From contig DEZI01000027.1 of the NCBI GenBank assembly GCA_002364755.1, positions 221,247-272,585 on the forward strand: 51,339 bases of DNA, read 5' to 3'. The stretch's first letter is position 1, and each line of letters begins with the position of its first letter. Origin of the DNA: Stenotrophomonas maltophilia (GTDB taxonomy: Bacteria > Pseudomonadota > Gammaproteobacteria > Xanthomonadales > Xanthomonadaceae). Below, in pieces: positions 33,120 through 44,191 of this stretch. The notes below the pieces were generated by a model. That model saw nothing but the letters and a program-made list of their open reading frames with translations, did no database searches and was not told the origin of the DNA. A program made the translations under genes and the position numbers.

Positions 33120-33896
33120 TTACCTGCCGAGCCTCGCCACCAGTGCCTGCAGGGCATTCTGGGCATCCGGCGCGAACCACGCGTCAACGAACCGGTCCAG
33201 CTGGATCAGGTCCGGGTGCAGGGCCTCCTGCAGGTCGGCACGGGCCACCGCGCGGGTCAGCAGCATCGGCTGGCGCGGCTGTTTCAGCAGGTTCTGCAGC
33301 CAGGCAATGGCGCGTGGCACCACCAGGTCGCCGTCGGCAAGTTCATCGACCAGGCCGATCTGCAGCGCCTGTTCGGCCGGCACCAGCGCGCCCGTGGTGA
33401 GCAGGATGCCCGAACGGTGCACGCCCACTGCGCGGCGCAGCAGGCGCTGGATGCCTTCGGGCGCCACCAGGCCCACCTGCACCTCGTTCAGGCCGATGGC
33501 ATAGGGGCGGGCCGGGTCGGCACTGCGCGCCATCACCCGGTAGTCGCAGCACAGCGCCAGCACGCAGCCGCCGGCCGGCGCATGGCCGGTGATGGCCGCT
33601 ACCACCGGGATGCGGCTCTCGGCCACGCTGCGCACCGCGCCGAAGAAGGCGTTCCAGCTGTCCAGCAGCTTGTGCTTGTCATCGCCGTGGGAGAGCAGGT
33701 GCGGCACGTCCATGCCGCCGGTGAAGACCCGCTCGCTGCCGGACAGCACGATGCCGTGCGCGTCCTCGGCCATCGCCAGCTCGATGGCGTGGATCAGCTG
33801 CCGGCACAACTCGGTGTCCAGTGCGTTGACCGGTGGCCGCGCCAGGCGCAGTTCGCGGATGGGGCCATGGTTGATCACCTCGATGAGCATCGTCAT
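33120..33896 (-). CDS. Enoyl-CoA hydratase/isomerase family protein
   Basis: A 258-aa crotonase-fold protein. ARPPVNALDTELCRQL is the N-terminal motif. GSERVFTGGMDVPHLL and AAITGHAPAGGCVLALCCDYRV build the oxyanion hole. It may act in fatty acid oxidation or a side pathway; the two catalytic glutamates of classical hydratases are not obvious, so the reaction is uncertain. ATG at 33894-33896 (MTMLIEV). It is divergent from the PCu(A)C gene with only 34 nt between them. Confidence 0.87.
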   Translation of the reverse strand: MTMLIEVINHGPIRELRLARPPVNALDTELCRQLIHAIELAMAEDAHGIVLSGSERVFTGGMDVPHLLSHGDDKHKLLDSWNAFFGAVRSVAESRIPVVAAITGHAPAGGCVLALCCDYRVMARSADPARPYAIGLNEVQVGLVAPEGIQRLLRRAVGVHRSGILLTTGALVPAEQALQIGLVDELADGDLVVPRAIAWLQNLLKQPRQPMLLTRAVARADLQEALHPDLIQLDRFVDAWFAPDAQNALQALVARLGR

Positions 33897-33930
33897 GCTG
33901 CGGTCTCGTTGCGGACAGGAATCTGAGGCG

Positions 33931-34377
33931 ATGATAACCAAACCATTCGTTGGCGTATTGTTGCTGCTTTGTGCGGGCGCAGCATCGGCGGCGACCGCCG
34001 TGCCGGCCTGCGTCACCGTGCAGCAGGGCTGGGCGCGCCTGCCGCCAAACCCGGCCATGCCGATGACCGCTGGCTACGGGGTGATCCATAACGGCTGCGC
34101 GAAAGCGGTGGCCATCAGCGGCGCACGCAGTGCCAGCTTCGGTGACGTGTCGCTGCACGAAACCACGATCGTCGATGGGGTCAGCCGCATGCGTGCGGTC
34201 GAGCGCCTGCCGCTGGCACCGGGTGCGCGCGCCGAGCTCAAGCCGGGCGGCCTGCATCTGATGCTGATGGAGGGCAGGGGCGCGCTGAAGGAAGGGCAGG
34301 TCGTGCCGCTGCAGCTTCAGCTGGAGGGCGGTGGCGAAGCCAGCGTGACGTTGACGGTGCGCAAGGCCGCGCCGTAA
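33931..34377 (+). CDS. PCu(A)C periplasmic copper chaperone
   Basis: A 148-aa exported protein with a signal peptide (residues 1-20). It has the exact copper(I)-binding spacing of PCu(A)C proteins: His76, ten residues, Met87, 21 residues, His109, one residue, Met111 (in GLHLMLM). Such chaperones deliver copper to cytochrome c oxidase or guard periplasmic copper. No oxidase genes are nearby. ATG at 33931, just after TGAGGCG. The gene is followed by a SMAG pair. Confidence 0.93.
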   Translation: MITKPFVGVLLLLCAGAASAATAVPACVTVQQGWARLPPNPAMPMTAGYGVIHNGCAKAVAISGARSASFGDVSLHETTIVDGVSRMRAVERLPLAPGARAELKPGGLHLMLMEGRGALKEGQVVPLQLQLEGGGEASVTLTVRKAAP

Positions 34378-34390
34378 CGCGTCGCCTGTC

Positions 34391-34462
34391 CGCCGGGCAT
34401 GGCCCGGCGCTACCCCGACATACCGCCGGATCATCACCGGTAGCGCCGGGCCATGCCCGGCG
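34391..34462. repeat. SMAG pair after the copper chaperone gene
   Basis: An inverted GCCGGGC-type element ending in CTAC (34391-34413), then a forward GTAG-headed copy (34440-34462). The heads are on the inside, opposite to the usual REPIN layout. Confidence 0.88.
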
Positions 34463-34467
34463 GGGTT

Positions 34468-35217
34468 TTACGACCAGTCGAACGTAAACAGGACCGTGCG
34501 GCTGTGCGGTTCGTAGAACATCACGATGGCATCGGCGCCGGCCGCGACCCAGTTGCTGGCCGGCACGCTGGCCACATGGAAAGAGGCCTGGCCGTCGCGG
34601 GTCAGCTGCAGGCCATCGTCGGCCAGCTGGCTGCTGTCATTGCGGAAACGCAGGCTGCCACGCTGCTGGTAGCCGGCGAGATCCTGCAGCTGGAACGCCG
34701 CAGGCAGCGGGGCATGGCCGGACCAGTTGCCGAACCAGATCGGGCCGCCCAGCTGCTGCAGCCATGCCTGCTCGTCCAGCTCGCCGTCACCGTAGCGCGA
34801 GCAGCTGGCCAGGCGCCCGTGCTGCTGGAAATACGCACGTGCCTTGGCATGGCTCTCGCGCATTTCCACGATATGGGCGCGGCCGTCGTCGCCCTCCACG
34901 GCTTCACCCAGGAAGTATTCCTGCGTGCCGAGGAAGCGCATGCGGTTGTCCGCGGTCAGCTCGAAGGCGATCCAGTTGATGCCGGTGAACGCGTTGTGGT
35001 GCGCAGTGGTGTCGTCACCGATGCAGCCTTCATACGGCTCGATCGGGCACAGCATCGTCGCCACCTGGCCAGCCAGTTCGGGGCGCAGCACGCCCAGGTC
35101 GATCTTCAGCAGCGGCAGCAGGTGCTGGCCGAGCCAGGCCTGGTCGGCGGGGAAGACATCGGCGGGGAAGGGCACCATGCCGGACAGCAGGTCGCGCAGT
35201 TCGGTGTGGTGGATCAT
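34468..35217 (-). CDS. Protein of unknown function, 249 aa
   Basis: I do not recognise this family. It is a soluble, rather acidic protein with no signal peptide or membrane helix. It starts MIHHTELRDLLSGMVPFP and is rich in aromatic residues throughout. The C-terminal region (PASNWVAAGADAIVMFYEPHSRTVLFTFDWS) looks like beta-strands. The full-length open frame, ATG start and normal codon use support a real gene. It lies between SMAG elements, alone on its strand and 85 nt downstream of the thioesterase gene. Confidence 0.75.
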   Translation of the reverse strand: MIHHTELRDLLSGMVPFPADVFPADQAWLGQHLLPLLKIDLGVLRPELAGQVATMLCPIEPYEGCIGDDTTAHHNAFTGINWIAFELTADNRMRFLGTQEYFLGEAVEGDDGRAHIVEMRESHAKARAYFQQHGRLASCSRYGDGELDEQAWLQQLGGPIWFGNWSGHAPLPAAFQLQDLAGYQQRGSLRFRNDSSQLADDGLQLTRDGQASFHVASVPASNWVAAGADAIVMFYEPHSRTVLFTFDWS

Positions 35218-35239
35218 TTCAGTCTTTTGAATTGCAGCG

Positions 35240-35262
35240 GTAGCGCCGGGCCATGCCCGGCG
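35240..35262 (+). repeat. SMAG palindrome, single copy
   Basis: A GTAG-headed GCCGGGCCATGCCCGGC element between the unknown gene and the hotdog thioesterase, with a CTAC-like degenerate half (about 35273-35297) nearby. Confidence 0.88.
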
Positions 35263-35302
35263 TGCGAAACGCCGGCCAGGGTCGGCACCTACCAGAAGCG
35301 GA

Positions 35303-35709
35303 TCAGGTGGAAGCGTTGCGGATCGCGTCCGGCAGCGGCGCGCTCTTGCCGGTCTGCGTATCCATCCACACCACCACCACGTTGCCGTCCGAATACAGCC
35401 TGGTGTCGTCCTGCTGGTCGACGATGCGGTGGCCGATGGTCACGCTGCTGTTGCCCAGGCGCTCGACGAACAGCTCGACCAGGATGTCGTTGGGCCACAC
35501 GATCGGCAGCCGGTAATTGACGTTGGTCGCAGCCACCACCGGTGCGATGCGGTCGGTCATCGACACGCCTTCCACGCCCAGCATCCAGCGCACGCGCGCT
35601 TCTTCCAGGTAGGAAATGTACTTGGCGTTGTTGACGTGGCCCATGCTGTCCATGTCACGCCAGCGCACGCTGATCGGGATACGGGCCAGGATCTTGTGTT
35701 CGTTGCTCA

Positions 35710-35710
<1 letters not shown>
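35303..35710 (-). CDS. 4-hydroxybenzoyl-CoA-type hotdog thioesterase
   Basis: A 135-aa single-hotdog protein of the 4HBT/FadM/YbgC kind. RWRDMDSMGHVNNAKYISYLEEAR carries the catalytic Asp and the HVNN signature. It hydrolyses acyl-CoA thioesters; the chain length is unknown. Its ATG overlaps the stop of uvrA (TGATG), so it is translationally coupled to the DNA-repair gene. That pairing has no evident functional reason. Confidence 0.9.
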
Positions 35711-38700
<2,990 letters not shown>

Positions 38701-38814
38701 GGGGGATCCGGTTATGGGGGGACGTTGGCTGGGTGCCGGGCCAGCGGGGGACGGGCAGTCGGTCAGCCTACCGAGGTGACCAGATGGGGGCAATAAGCGA
38801 CAATGCCAGCGCGG

Positions 38815-38833
38815 TGTCTCACCTTGTGAGACA
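38815..38833. promoter_or_regulatory. Inverted repeat upstream of uvrA
   Basis: Perfect 8-bp dyad TGTCTCAC-CTT-GTGAGACA, 115 nt before the uvrA start and 124 nt before the rplU -35. It has no T-run, so an operator is more likely than a terminator. Binding protein unknown. Confidence 0.45.
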
Positions 38834-38848
38834 AGGCGACAGCTTCGT

Positions 38849-38914
38849 GTAGAGCCGAGCCATGCTCGGCTGCCTCGACCCCGAACCGTTCAGCCGAGCA
38901 TGGCCCGGCTCTGC
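38849..38914. repeat. SMAG pair, second half degenerate
   Basis: A GTAG-headed GAGCCGAGCCATGCTCGGCTG element (38849-38872) faces an inverted copy (38891-38914) whose core has changed and whose CTAC end reads CTGC. Confidence 0.85.
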
Positions 38915-38956
38915 TGGGGCCGGGGGCGGACCCCGGCCGGGCCGCCCAGGGTTGAC

Positions 38957-38986
38957 TTGACCGGCGCCCATTGATCTGCGTACAAT
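38957..38986 (+). promoter_or_regulatory. Sigma-70-type promoter of rplU-rpmA-obgE
   Basis: TTGACC (38957-38962), an 18-bp spacer and TACAAT (38981-38986), 66 nt before the rplU start. The match to the consensus is the best in this window, as expected for ribosomal genes. Confidence 0.82.
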
Positions 38987-39052
38987 CCCGCTCCTGTCCG
39001 CCCTCGATGGCGACAGTCCATAGACCACAATAACTACAGAGGAAGTCTGGTC

Positions 39053-39370
39053 ATGTACGCAGTACTGGTCACCGGCGGTAAGCAATACCGCGTGGCGCAG
39101 GGCGAAAAGCTCCGCATTGAAAAGCTCGAAGCCGACGTCGGCAGCGAGATCAAGTTCGACAACATCCTGCTGCTCGGCGACAGCGATGGCATCAAGATCG
39201 GCGACGCCCTGAGCGGCGCTGCGGTCACCGCCACCGTCCTGTCCCAGGGTCGTGCTGACAAGGTCCGGATCATCAAGTTCCGTCGCCGCAAGCACCACAT
39301 GAAGCGTCAGGGTCACCGTCAGTACTACACCGAAATCGAGATCACCGGCATTGCCGGTGGCAGCAAGTAA
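39053..39370 (+). CDS. rplU: 50S ribosomal protein L21
   Basis: A 105-aa protein with the L21 hallmarks MYAVLVTGGKQYRVAQGEKL at the start and RRRKHHMKRQGHRQ near the end. It binds 23S rRNA in the large subunit. First gene of the conserved rplU-rpmA-obgE cluster; rpmA starts 12 nt after its stop. Confidence 0.98.
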   Translation: MYAVLVTGGKQYRVAQGEKLRIEKLEADVGSEIKFDNILLLGDSDGIKIGDALSGAAVTATVLSQGRADKVRIIKFRRRKHHMKRQGHRQYYTEIEITGIAGGSK

Positions 39371-39381
39371 GGAGATAGGTC

Positions 39382-39645
39382 ATGGCACATAAAAAAGGCG
39401 TAGGCTCTTCGCGCAACGGTCGCGACTCCAACCCGAAGTACCTGGGCGTCAAGATCTTCGGTGGCCAGGCCATTGAGGCCGGCAACATCATCGTGCGTCA
39501 GCGCGGCACCCAGTTCCACCCGGGTTCGGGCGTCGGCCTCGGCCGCGACCACACCCTGTTCGCCCTCGTGGACGGCAAGGTGGAGTTCTCGGTGAAGGGC
39601 GCCAAGAAGCGTCGCACCGTCAGCGTCGTGTCGGTCGAAGCCTGA
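39382..39645 (+). CDS. rpmA: 50S ribosomal protein L27
   Basis: An 87-aa protein, MAHKKGVGSSRNGRDSNPKY at the N-terminus, the part that reaches the peptidyl-transferase centre. It has a strong AAGGAGAT ribosome site before its ATG. A terminator follows (39707-39733), partly separating it from obgE. Confidence 0.98.
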   Translation: MAHKKGVGSSRNGRDSNPKYLGVKIFGGQAIEAGNIIVRQRGTQFHPGSGVGLGRDHTLFALVDGKVEFSVKGAKKRRTVSVVSVEA

Positions 39646-39660
39646 TAAGGCTGGACTGGC

Positions 39661-39680
39661 GGCCATGCCCCGGCATGGCC
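39661..39680 (+). repeat. Hairpin GGCCATGCC/GGCATGGCC after rpmA
   Basis: A perfect 9-bp dyad with a CC loop, 15 nt after the rpmA stop. It lacks a GTAG head and T-run. It could protect the 3' end of the rplU-rpmA mRNA. Confidence 0.6.
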
Positions 39681-39706
39681 CTGCTGGTCGAATCGCACGC
39701 TGCATG

Positions 39707-39733
39707 AAGAGCCCCGCTTCGGCGGGGCTTTTC
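39707..39733 (+). terminator. Terminator between rpmA and obgE
   Basis: An 8-bp stem AGCCCCGC / GCGGGGCT with a UUCG-type loop, preceded by GAAG and followed by TTTTCG. It probably attenuates read-through from the ribosomal genes into obgE. Confidence 0.88.
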
Positions 39734-39819
39734 GTTGGAATCAGTGGTACAACGGGCACGGCCCGACATTCAAGCAAGGTGGCGGCACGCAGGCCGCGCC
39801 CATCGCAGGCATCGAAACA

Positions 39820-40872
39820 ATGAAACTGGTAGACGAAGCAGAAATCGAAGTGTTCGCCGGCAACGGCGGCAACGGCTGCATTGGCTTCCGTCGCGAGAAG
39901 TTCATTCCGCTCGGCGGCCCGGACGGCGGCGACGGCGGTGCGGGCGGCAGCGTGTACATCCGCGCCGACGAAAACCTGAACACCCTGGTCGACTTCCGCC
40001 ATGACCGCATCTTCAAGGCGCAGCGTGGCGAGAACGGCATGGGCCGCCAGGCCTATGGCAAGGGCGGCGAAGACCTGACCATCACCGTGCCGGTCGGCAC
40101 CGTGATCATCAACGTGGCCACCGACGAAGTCATCGGCGACCTGACCCAGCATGGCGACCGCCTGCTGGTGGCGCAGGGCGGCCGTGGCGGCCTCGGCAAC
40201 ATGCACTTCAAGAGCTCGACCAACCGCTCGCCGCGCCAGGCGCTGCCGGGCGAGCCGGGCGAAGAGCGCACGCTGAAGCTGGAGCTGAAGCTGCTGGCCG
40301 ACGTCGGCCTGCTGGGCTTCCCCAACGCCGGCAAGAGCACCCTGATCCGCGCCGTCTCGGCGGCAACGCCGAAGGTGGCCGATTACCCGTTCACCACGCT
40401 GTACCCGAACCTGGGTGTGGTGAAGGTGGAGAACTACCGCAGCTTCGTCATCGCCGACATTCCGGGCCTGATCGAAGGCGCGGCCGACGGTGCCGGCCTG
40501 GGCGCGCAGTTCCTGCGCCACCTGCAGCGCACCCGCCTGCTGCTGCACCTGGTGGATATCTCCCCCATGGAAGGCGGCGTGGAGGGCATTTCCCCGGTCG
40601 AGCAGGTGCGTGCCATCGAGCGCGAGCTGGAAAAGCACGATCCGGAGCTGCTGCAGAAGCCGCGCTGGCTGGTGCTGAACAAGGCCGACCTGATGTTCGA
40701 GGACGAGGCCAAGGCCGCGGCCGAGCAGATCGTCGCCGAGCTGGGCTGGAAGGAGCCGTGGTTCCTGGTCTCGGCGCTGGGCCGCGAAGGCACCTTCCCG
40801 ATCATGAGCCGGGTCATGGCCTTCTTCGACCGCCAGAAGGAAGACGAACTGGAGGCCCGCAACGCGCTGTGA
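39820..40872 (+). CDS. obgE: Obg-family GTPase ObgE/CgtA
   Basis: A 350-aa GTPase involved in 50S ribosome assembly and stress response. The glycine-rich Obg fold covers about residues 1-158 (KLVDEAEIEVFAGNGGNG...GGPDGGDGG). The G domain has G1 GFPNAGKST, G3 DIPGLIEGA and G4 NKAD. It follows rplU and rpmA as in most bacteria. ATG 39820 has a weak ribosome site. A UUCG-loop terminator is at 40893-40918. Confidence 0.97.
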   Translation: MKLVDEAEIEVFAGNGGNGCIGFRREKFIPLGGPDGGDGGAGGSVYIRADENLNTLVDFRHDRIFKAQRGENGMGRQAYGKGGEDLTITVPVGTVIINVATDEVIGDLTQHGDRLLVAQGGRGGLGNMHFKSSTNRSPRQALPGEPGEERTLKLELKLLADVGLLGFPNAGKSTLIRAVSAATPKVADYPFTTLYPNLGVVKVENYRSFVIADIPGLIEGAADGAGLGAQFLRHLQRTRLLLHLVDISPMEGGVEGISPVEQVRAIERELEKHDPELLQKPRWLVLNKADLMFEDEAKAAAEQIVAELGWKEPWFLVSALGREGTFPIMSRVMAFFDRQKEDELEARNAL

Positions 40873-40892
40873 TGGTGTTGTGGTTCCGCACG

Positions 40893-40919
40893 AAAAACCC
40901 GGCTTCGGCCGGGTTTTTT
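40893..40919 (+). terminator. Terminator after obgE
   Basis: A perfect 11-bp stem AAAAACCCGGC / GCCGGGTTTTT with a UUCG loop, ending in a run of six T, 20 nt after the stop codon. Confidence 0.95.
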
Positions 40920-40925
40920 GTTCTG

Positions 40926-41044
40926 GTAGTGCCGGCCGCTGGCCGGCAGCCCTGGCGGGTAGAGTCGACTGTCAGTCGACTGCACCTGGCGGAAATGGCA
41001 AAACCCCGCGCTGCGCGCGTTAGTCGACTGACAGTCGACTCTAC
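40926..41044. repeat. Three SMAG elements, two stem types
   Basis: A GTAG-headed element with GCCGGCCGCTGGCCGGC (40926-40948) is followed by an inverted pair built on the stem GAGTCGACTG (40959-40982 and 41021-41044). The latter pair differs in core sequence from the GCCGGGC type, showing that several SMAG subfamilies coexist here. They lie between the convergent obgE and rpsT genes. Confidence 0.87.
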
Positions 41045-41078
41045 CGGGTCGACATCATCGAGCGGGTCGACATCATCG
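41045..41078. repeat. Two direct 16-bp repeats
   Basis: CGGGTCGACATCATCG occurs twice, 18 bp apart start to start, with AG between. It abuts the SMAG pair and includes a SalI-like GTCGAC core resembling that of the SMAG stem. Confidence 0.8.
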
Positions 41079-41108
41079 GATGTGTGGCAATCCCAGATCG
41101 CGGGCAAC

Positions 41109-41130
41109 AAAAAACCCGGCCGAGGCCGGG
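41109..41130 (-). terminator. Terminator after rpsT
   Basis: On the minus strand, CCCGGCC-TC-GGCCGGG is followed by six T (the A-run at 41109-41114 on the plus strand), 46 nt past the rpsT stop. Confidence 0.9.
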
Positions 41131-41176
41131 CTTTTGTCTGCTGCCCGACCCCGAAGGGCAGGGCGGCAACGCCGGA

Positions 41177-41446
41177 TCAGGCGGCCTTGAGGGCCTTGAT
41201 GCGGTCGTTCAGACGGCTCTTATGACGAGCAGCCTTGTTCTTGTGGATCAGGCCACGCGCGCTGAAGCGATCCAGGATCGGCTGGGCAACGGCGAAGGCG
41301 GCTTCGGCGCCGGCGGCATCGTTGGCGTCCAGCGCCTTGATCACTTTCTTGACAGCGGTGCGCAGCATCGAGCGCTGAGCCACGTTGCGCGCGTTGCGCA
41401 CGACGGTCTGCTTGGCGCGCTTCTTGGCGGACTTGATATTGGCCAC
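41177..41446 (-). CDS. rpsT: 30S ribosomal protein S20
   Basis: An 89-aa basic protein of the S20 family, starting MANIKSAKKRAKQTVVRNAR and ending AARHKSRLNDRIKALKAA. It binds 16S rRNA in the small subunit. It is transcribed alone, divergent from murJ, with its own promoter (41496-41524) and terminator. Confidence 0.98.
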   Translation of the reverse strand: MANIKSAKKRAKQTVVRNARNVAQRSMLRTAVKKVIKALDANDAAGAEAAFAVAQPILDRFSARGLIHKNKAARHKSRLNDRIKALKAA

Positions 41447-41495
41447 GGTGGTGGTTTCCTGAAAAAATCGGTGTTATGGGAACAGCAAGCTAGCT

Positions 41496-41524
41496 AGTAT
41501 GATGGCGTAAGAAATGCACGTCAA
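41496..41524 (-). promoter_or_regulatory. rpsT promoter
   Basis: On the minus strand, TTGACG (41519-41524), a 17-bp spacer and CATACT (41496-41501), 50 nt before the rpsT start. A second TTGACA (41531-41536) lies just upstream. Confidence 0.75.
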
Positions 41525-41548
41525 GTCGATTGTCAAGAGGGACGCTGA

Positions 41549-43168
41549 GTGAGTTCACCCAAGTTGTTGCGGGGCCTGCTGTCGTTCAGCAGCATGACCA
41601 TGGTCTCGCGCGTTCTCGGACTTGTCCGGGACTTCGTGGTGACCACCACGTTCGGCACCAACGCCATCACTGATGCTTTCTGGGTCGCCTTCAGGGTACC
41701 CAATTTCCTGCGCCGTTTGTTCGCCGAAGGCTCATTCGCGACCGCTTTCGTGCCCGTGTTCACGGAAGTGAAAGAGACCCGCAGTCATGAGGAGCTGCGC
41801 GAACTGATGGCGCGCACGGCCGGCACCCTCGGCGGCATCCTGATGCTGGTGACCGCCGTGGCGCTGATTTTCGCGCCACAGCTGGCGTCGGTGTTCTCAA
41901 GTGGGGTGGATACCGATCCGGTCAAGCAGGGCCTGCTGGTCGACCTCTTCCGCCTGACCTTCCCGTTCCTGCTGTTCGTCTCGCTCACCGCCCTGGCGGG
42001 TGGCGCGCTCAACAGCTTCCAGCGCTTTGCCATGCCGGCGCTGACCCCGGTCATCCTCAACCTGTGCATGATCGCCGGCGCGCTGTGGCTGGCGCCGCGG
42101 CTGGGCGGCACCCCGGAAAAGCAGATCCTGGCGCTGGGCTGGGCGGTGCTGGCCGCCGGCATCCTGCAGCTGCTGTTCCAGCTGCCCTCGCTGAAGGGCA
42201 TCAACCTGCTGACCCTGCCGCGCTGGGGCTGGACCCACCCGGGCGTGCGCAAGGTGATGACCCTGATGGTGCCGACCCTGTTCGGCTCGTCGGTGGCGCA
42301 GATCAACCTGCTGCTGGATACCGTCATTGCCGCCAAGCTGACCGACGGCTCGCAGTCCTGGCTGTCGCTGGCCGACCGTTTCCTTGAGCTGCCGCTGGGC
42401 GTATTCGGCGTGGCCCTGGGCACGGTGATCCTGCCGGCGCTGGCCCGCCACCATGTCAGCACCGACCGCGAAGGCTTCTCGCGCTCGCTGGACTGGGGCC
42501 TGCGCATGACCCTGCTGATCTCGGTGCCGGCCATGCTGGGCCTGCTGTTCCTGGCCGAGCCGCTGATCGCCACCATCTTCCAGCACGGCCAGTTCAGCGC
42601 TTTCGACACCCGCATGACCGCGCTGTCGGTGTACGGCCTGAGCTTCGGCCTGCCGGCGTTCGCCCTGCTGAAGGTGGTGCTGCCGGCCTTCTACGCCCGC
42701 CAGGACACCAAGACCCCGGTGCGCGCCGGCGTGGCCGCGCTGGTGGCCAACATGGTCTTCAATTTCGCCCTGCTGGCCGTGCTGTACCAGGTGATGGTGC
42801 CCGACGACCTCAAGGCGCAGGGCGTGATGGCCGCCATCGGCAAGCAGCCGGGCCTGCACTTGGCCTTGGGCATCGCCAGTGCGCTGTCCAGCTACCTGAA
42901 CCTGGGCCTGCTCTGGTACTGGCTGGGCAAGACCGATGTCTACCAGCGCCGGCCCGGCTGGGGCGGCTACCTGATCCGCCTGCTGGTGGCCTGCGTGGCC
43001 ATGGTGGGCGTGTTGCTGGCCCTGCTGCACTGGCTGCCTGCCTTCTCGGCCATGGGCGTATGGGAGCGGATCGGCGCCCTGGGGCTGCTGGTCGGCGGCG
43101 GCGGCCTGACCTATCTGCTGGCCATGCTGGCGATGGGCTTCCGCCCCCGCGACCTGCGCGGGCATTGA
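41549..43168 (+). CDS. murJ: Lipid II flippase MurJ
   Basis: A 539-aa inner-membrane protein of the MVF/MurJ family with about 14 helices. It flips lipid II, the peptidoglycan precursor. Early helices carry MTMVSRVLGLVRDFVV and FRVPNFLRRLFAEGSFATAFVPVF, the typical arginine-lined cavity region. It starts with GTG at 41549 ((M)SSPKLLRG), eight bases after AGAGGGA. It is followed by ribF at 75 nt, as in many gamma-proteobacteria. Confidence 0.96.
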   Translation: MSSPKLLRGLLSFSSMTMVSRVLGLVRDFVVTTTFGTNAITDAFWVAFRVPNFLRRLFAEGSFATAFVPVFTEVKETRSHEELRELMARTAGTLGGILMLVTAVALIFAPQLASVFSSGVDTDPVKQGLLVDLFRLTFPFLLFVSLTALAGGALNSFQRFAMPALTPVILNLCMIAGALWLAPRLGGTPEKQILALGWAVLAAGILQLLFQLPSLKGINLLTLPRWGWTHPGVRKVMTLMVPTLFGSSVAQINLLLDTVIAAKLTDGSQSWLSLADRFLELPLGVFGVALGTVILPALARHHVSTDREGFSRSLDWGLRMTLLISVPAMLGLLFLAEPLIATIFQHGQFSAFDTRMTALSVYGLSFGLPAFALLKVVLPAFYARQDTKTPVRAGVAALVANMVFNFALLAVLYQVMVPDDLKAQGVMAAIGKQPGLHLALGIASALSSYLNLGLLWYWLGKTDVYQRRPGWGGYLIRLLVACVAMVGVLLALLHWLPAFSAMGVWERIGALGLLVGGGGLTYLLAMLAMGFRPRDLRGH

Positions 43169-43243
43169 TCGGGGCCCACGGCGGCTATACTTCAGGGTTA
43201 CACCATTGAAGCGGCGGCCCCGGGTGGGCCGGAACGAGAGTTG

Positions 43244-44191
43244 ATGAGCAGGCTGTTCAGAAGCGTCGAGGGCGGGGAGCTGTTCCCCAACGGAAGCGTG
43301 GTCTGTATCGGTGCATTCGACGGCCTCCACCTGGGGCATCGTGCGCTGGTCCGCCACGCGGTCGCCCGCGCGCGCGCCTTGGGCGTGGCCGCGGTGGCCG
43401 TGGCATTCGAGCCGCTGCCGCGTGAATTCTTTGCCCAGGGCACGCCGCCGCCGCGGCTGACCCTGGCCCGCGGCAAGGTCGGGATCCTGCGCGAACTGGG
43501 CGTGGATGCGATCGGCCTGCTGCGCTTCGACGCGGCGATGGCGGCCATGCCGGCCGAAGATTTCGTTCATACGCTGCTGGCGCAGCGCCTGGGCGCGCGC
43601 GAAGTGTGGATCGGGCCGGAGTTCTGCTTCGGCAACCGCCGTCGCGGCGACCTGGCCCTGCTGCAGGCGATGGGCGGCGAGCTTGGCTTCACCGCGGGCG
43701 AGATCGAAGCGGTCGACCTGCATGGCGATCGCATTTCCAGCACCCGCATCCGCCAGCTGCTGCAGGCCGGCGATTTCACCCGTGCCAACGATCTGCTCGG
43801 TCGCCCCTACGCGATCAGCGGGCGGGTGGTGCGTGGGCGCCAGCTTGGCCGCACGCTGGGCTTCCCCACCGCCAACCTGCGTTTCCCGAAGACGCCGGCG
43901 CTGTCGGGCATCTACGCCACGTGGGTGCATGGGGTTTTCGACCAGCCGTGGCCGTCGGTGTCCAGCTTCGGCACCCGGCCGACGGTGGAAGGCGTGGAGC
44001 CGCTGCTGGAAGCCCACCTGTTCGATTTCCAGGGCGACCTGTACGGTCGACACATCGAAGTGGAATTCGTCGCCAAGCTGCGCGACGAAGAGAAATTCAA
44101 TGATCTGGCGGCACTGACCGACCAGATGCACCGCGACGCCGACCAGGCGCGCGCCATCCTTTCCGAACATAGATTGCGAGCCACTGCGTGA
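43244..44191 (+). CDS. ribF: Bifunctional riboflavin kinase / FMN adenylyltransferase
   Basis: A 315-aa enzyme that turns riboflavin into FMN and FAD. The N-terminal FAD-synthetase half contains GAFDGLHLGHRALV (about residues 22-35) and SSTRIRQLL. The C-terminal flavokinase half has GRVVRGRQLGRTLGFPTANL. ATG 43244 follows GAGAGTTG; a TTG 3 nt earlier is less likely. Its stop overlaps the GTG of ileS, so the two are translationally coupled. Confidence 0.97.
   Translation: MSRLFRSVEGGELFPNGSVVCIGAFDGLHLGHRALVRHAVARARALGVAAVAVAFEPLPREFFAQGTPPPRLTLARGKVGILRELGVDAIGLLRFDAAMAAMPAEDFVHTLLAQRLGAREVWIGPEFCFGNRRRGDLALLQAMGGELGFTAGEIEAVDLHGDRISSTRIRQLLQAGDFTRANDLLGRPYAISGRVVRGRQLGRTLGFPTANLRFPKTPALSGIYATWVHGVFDQPWPSVSSFGTRPTVEGVEPLLEAHLFDFQGDLYGRHIEVEFVAKLRDEEKFNDLAALTDQMHRDADQARAILSEHRLRATA

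Larger units (their letters stand above)
38701..39052. other. Intergenic region between divergent uvrA and rplU
   Basis: The 352-nt gap contains, in order: a short inverted repeat (38815-38833), a degenerate SMAG pair (38849-38914) and the rplU promoter (38957-38986). I find no coding sequence or RNA gene in it. No LexA box is recognisable upstream of uvrA by eye. Confidence 0.7.

Noticed and set aside
32111..33187. Longer 358-aa form of TesB
   Set aside because: The extension is translated through a GGGGTC repeat; the GTG at 33029-33031 gives the expected length.
40926..41078. CRISPR array
   Set aside because: The repeats are palindromic SMAG elements with irregular spacing and no spacers of equal length; there are no cas genes.
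41177..41446. rpsT as part of the obgE transcript
   Set aside because: It is on the opposite strand with its own promoter and terminator.
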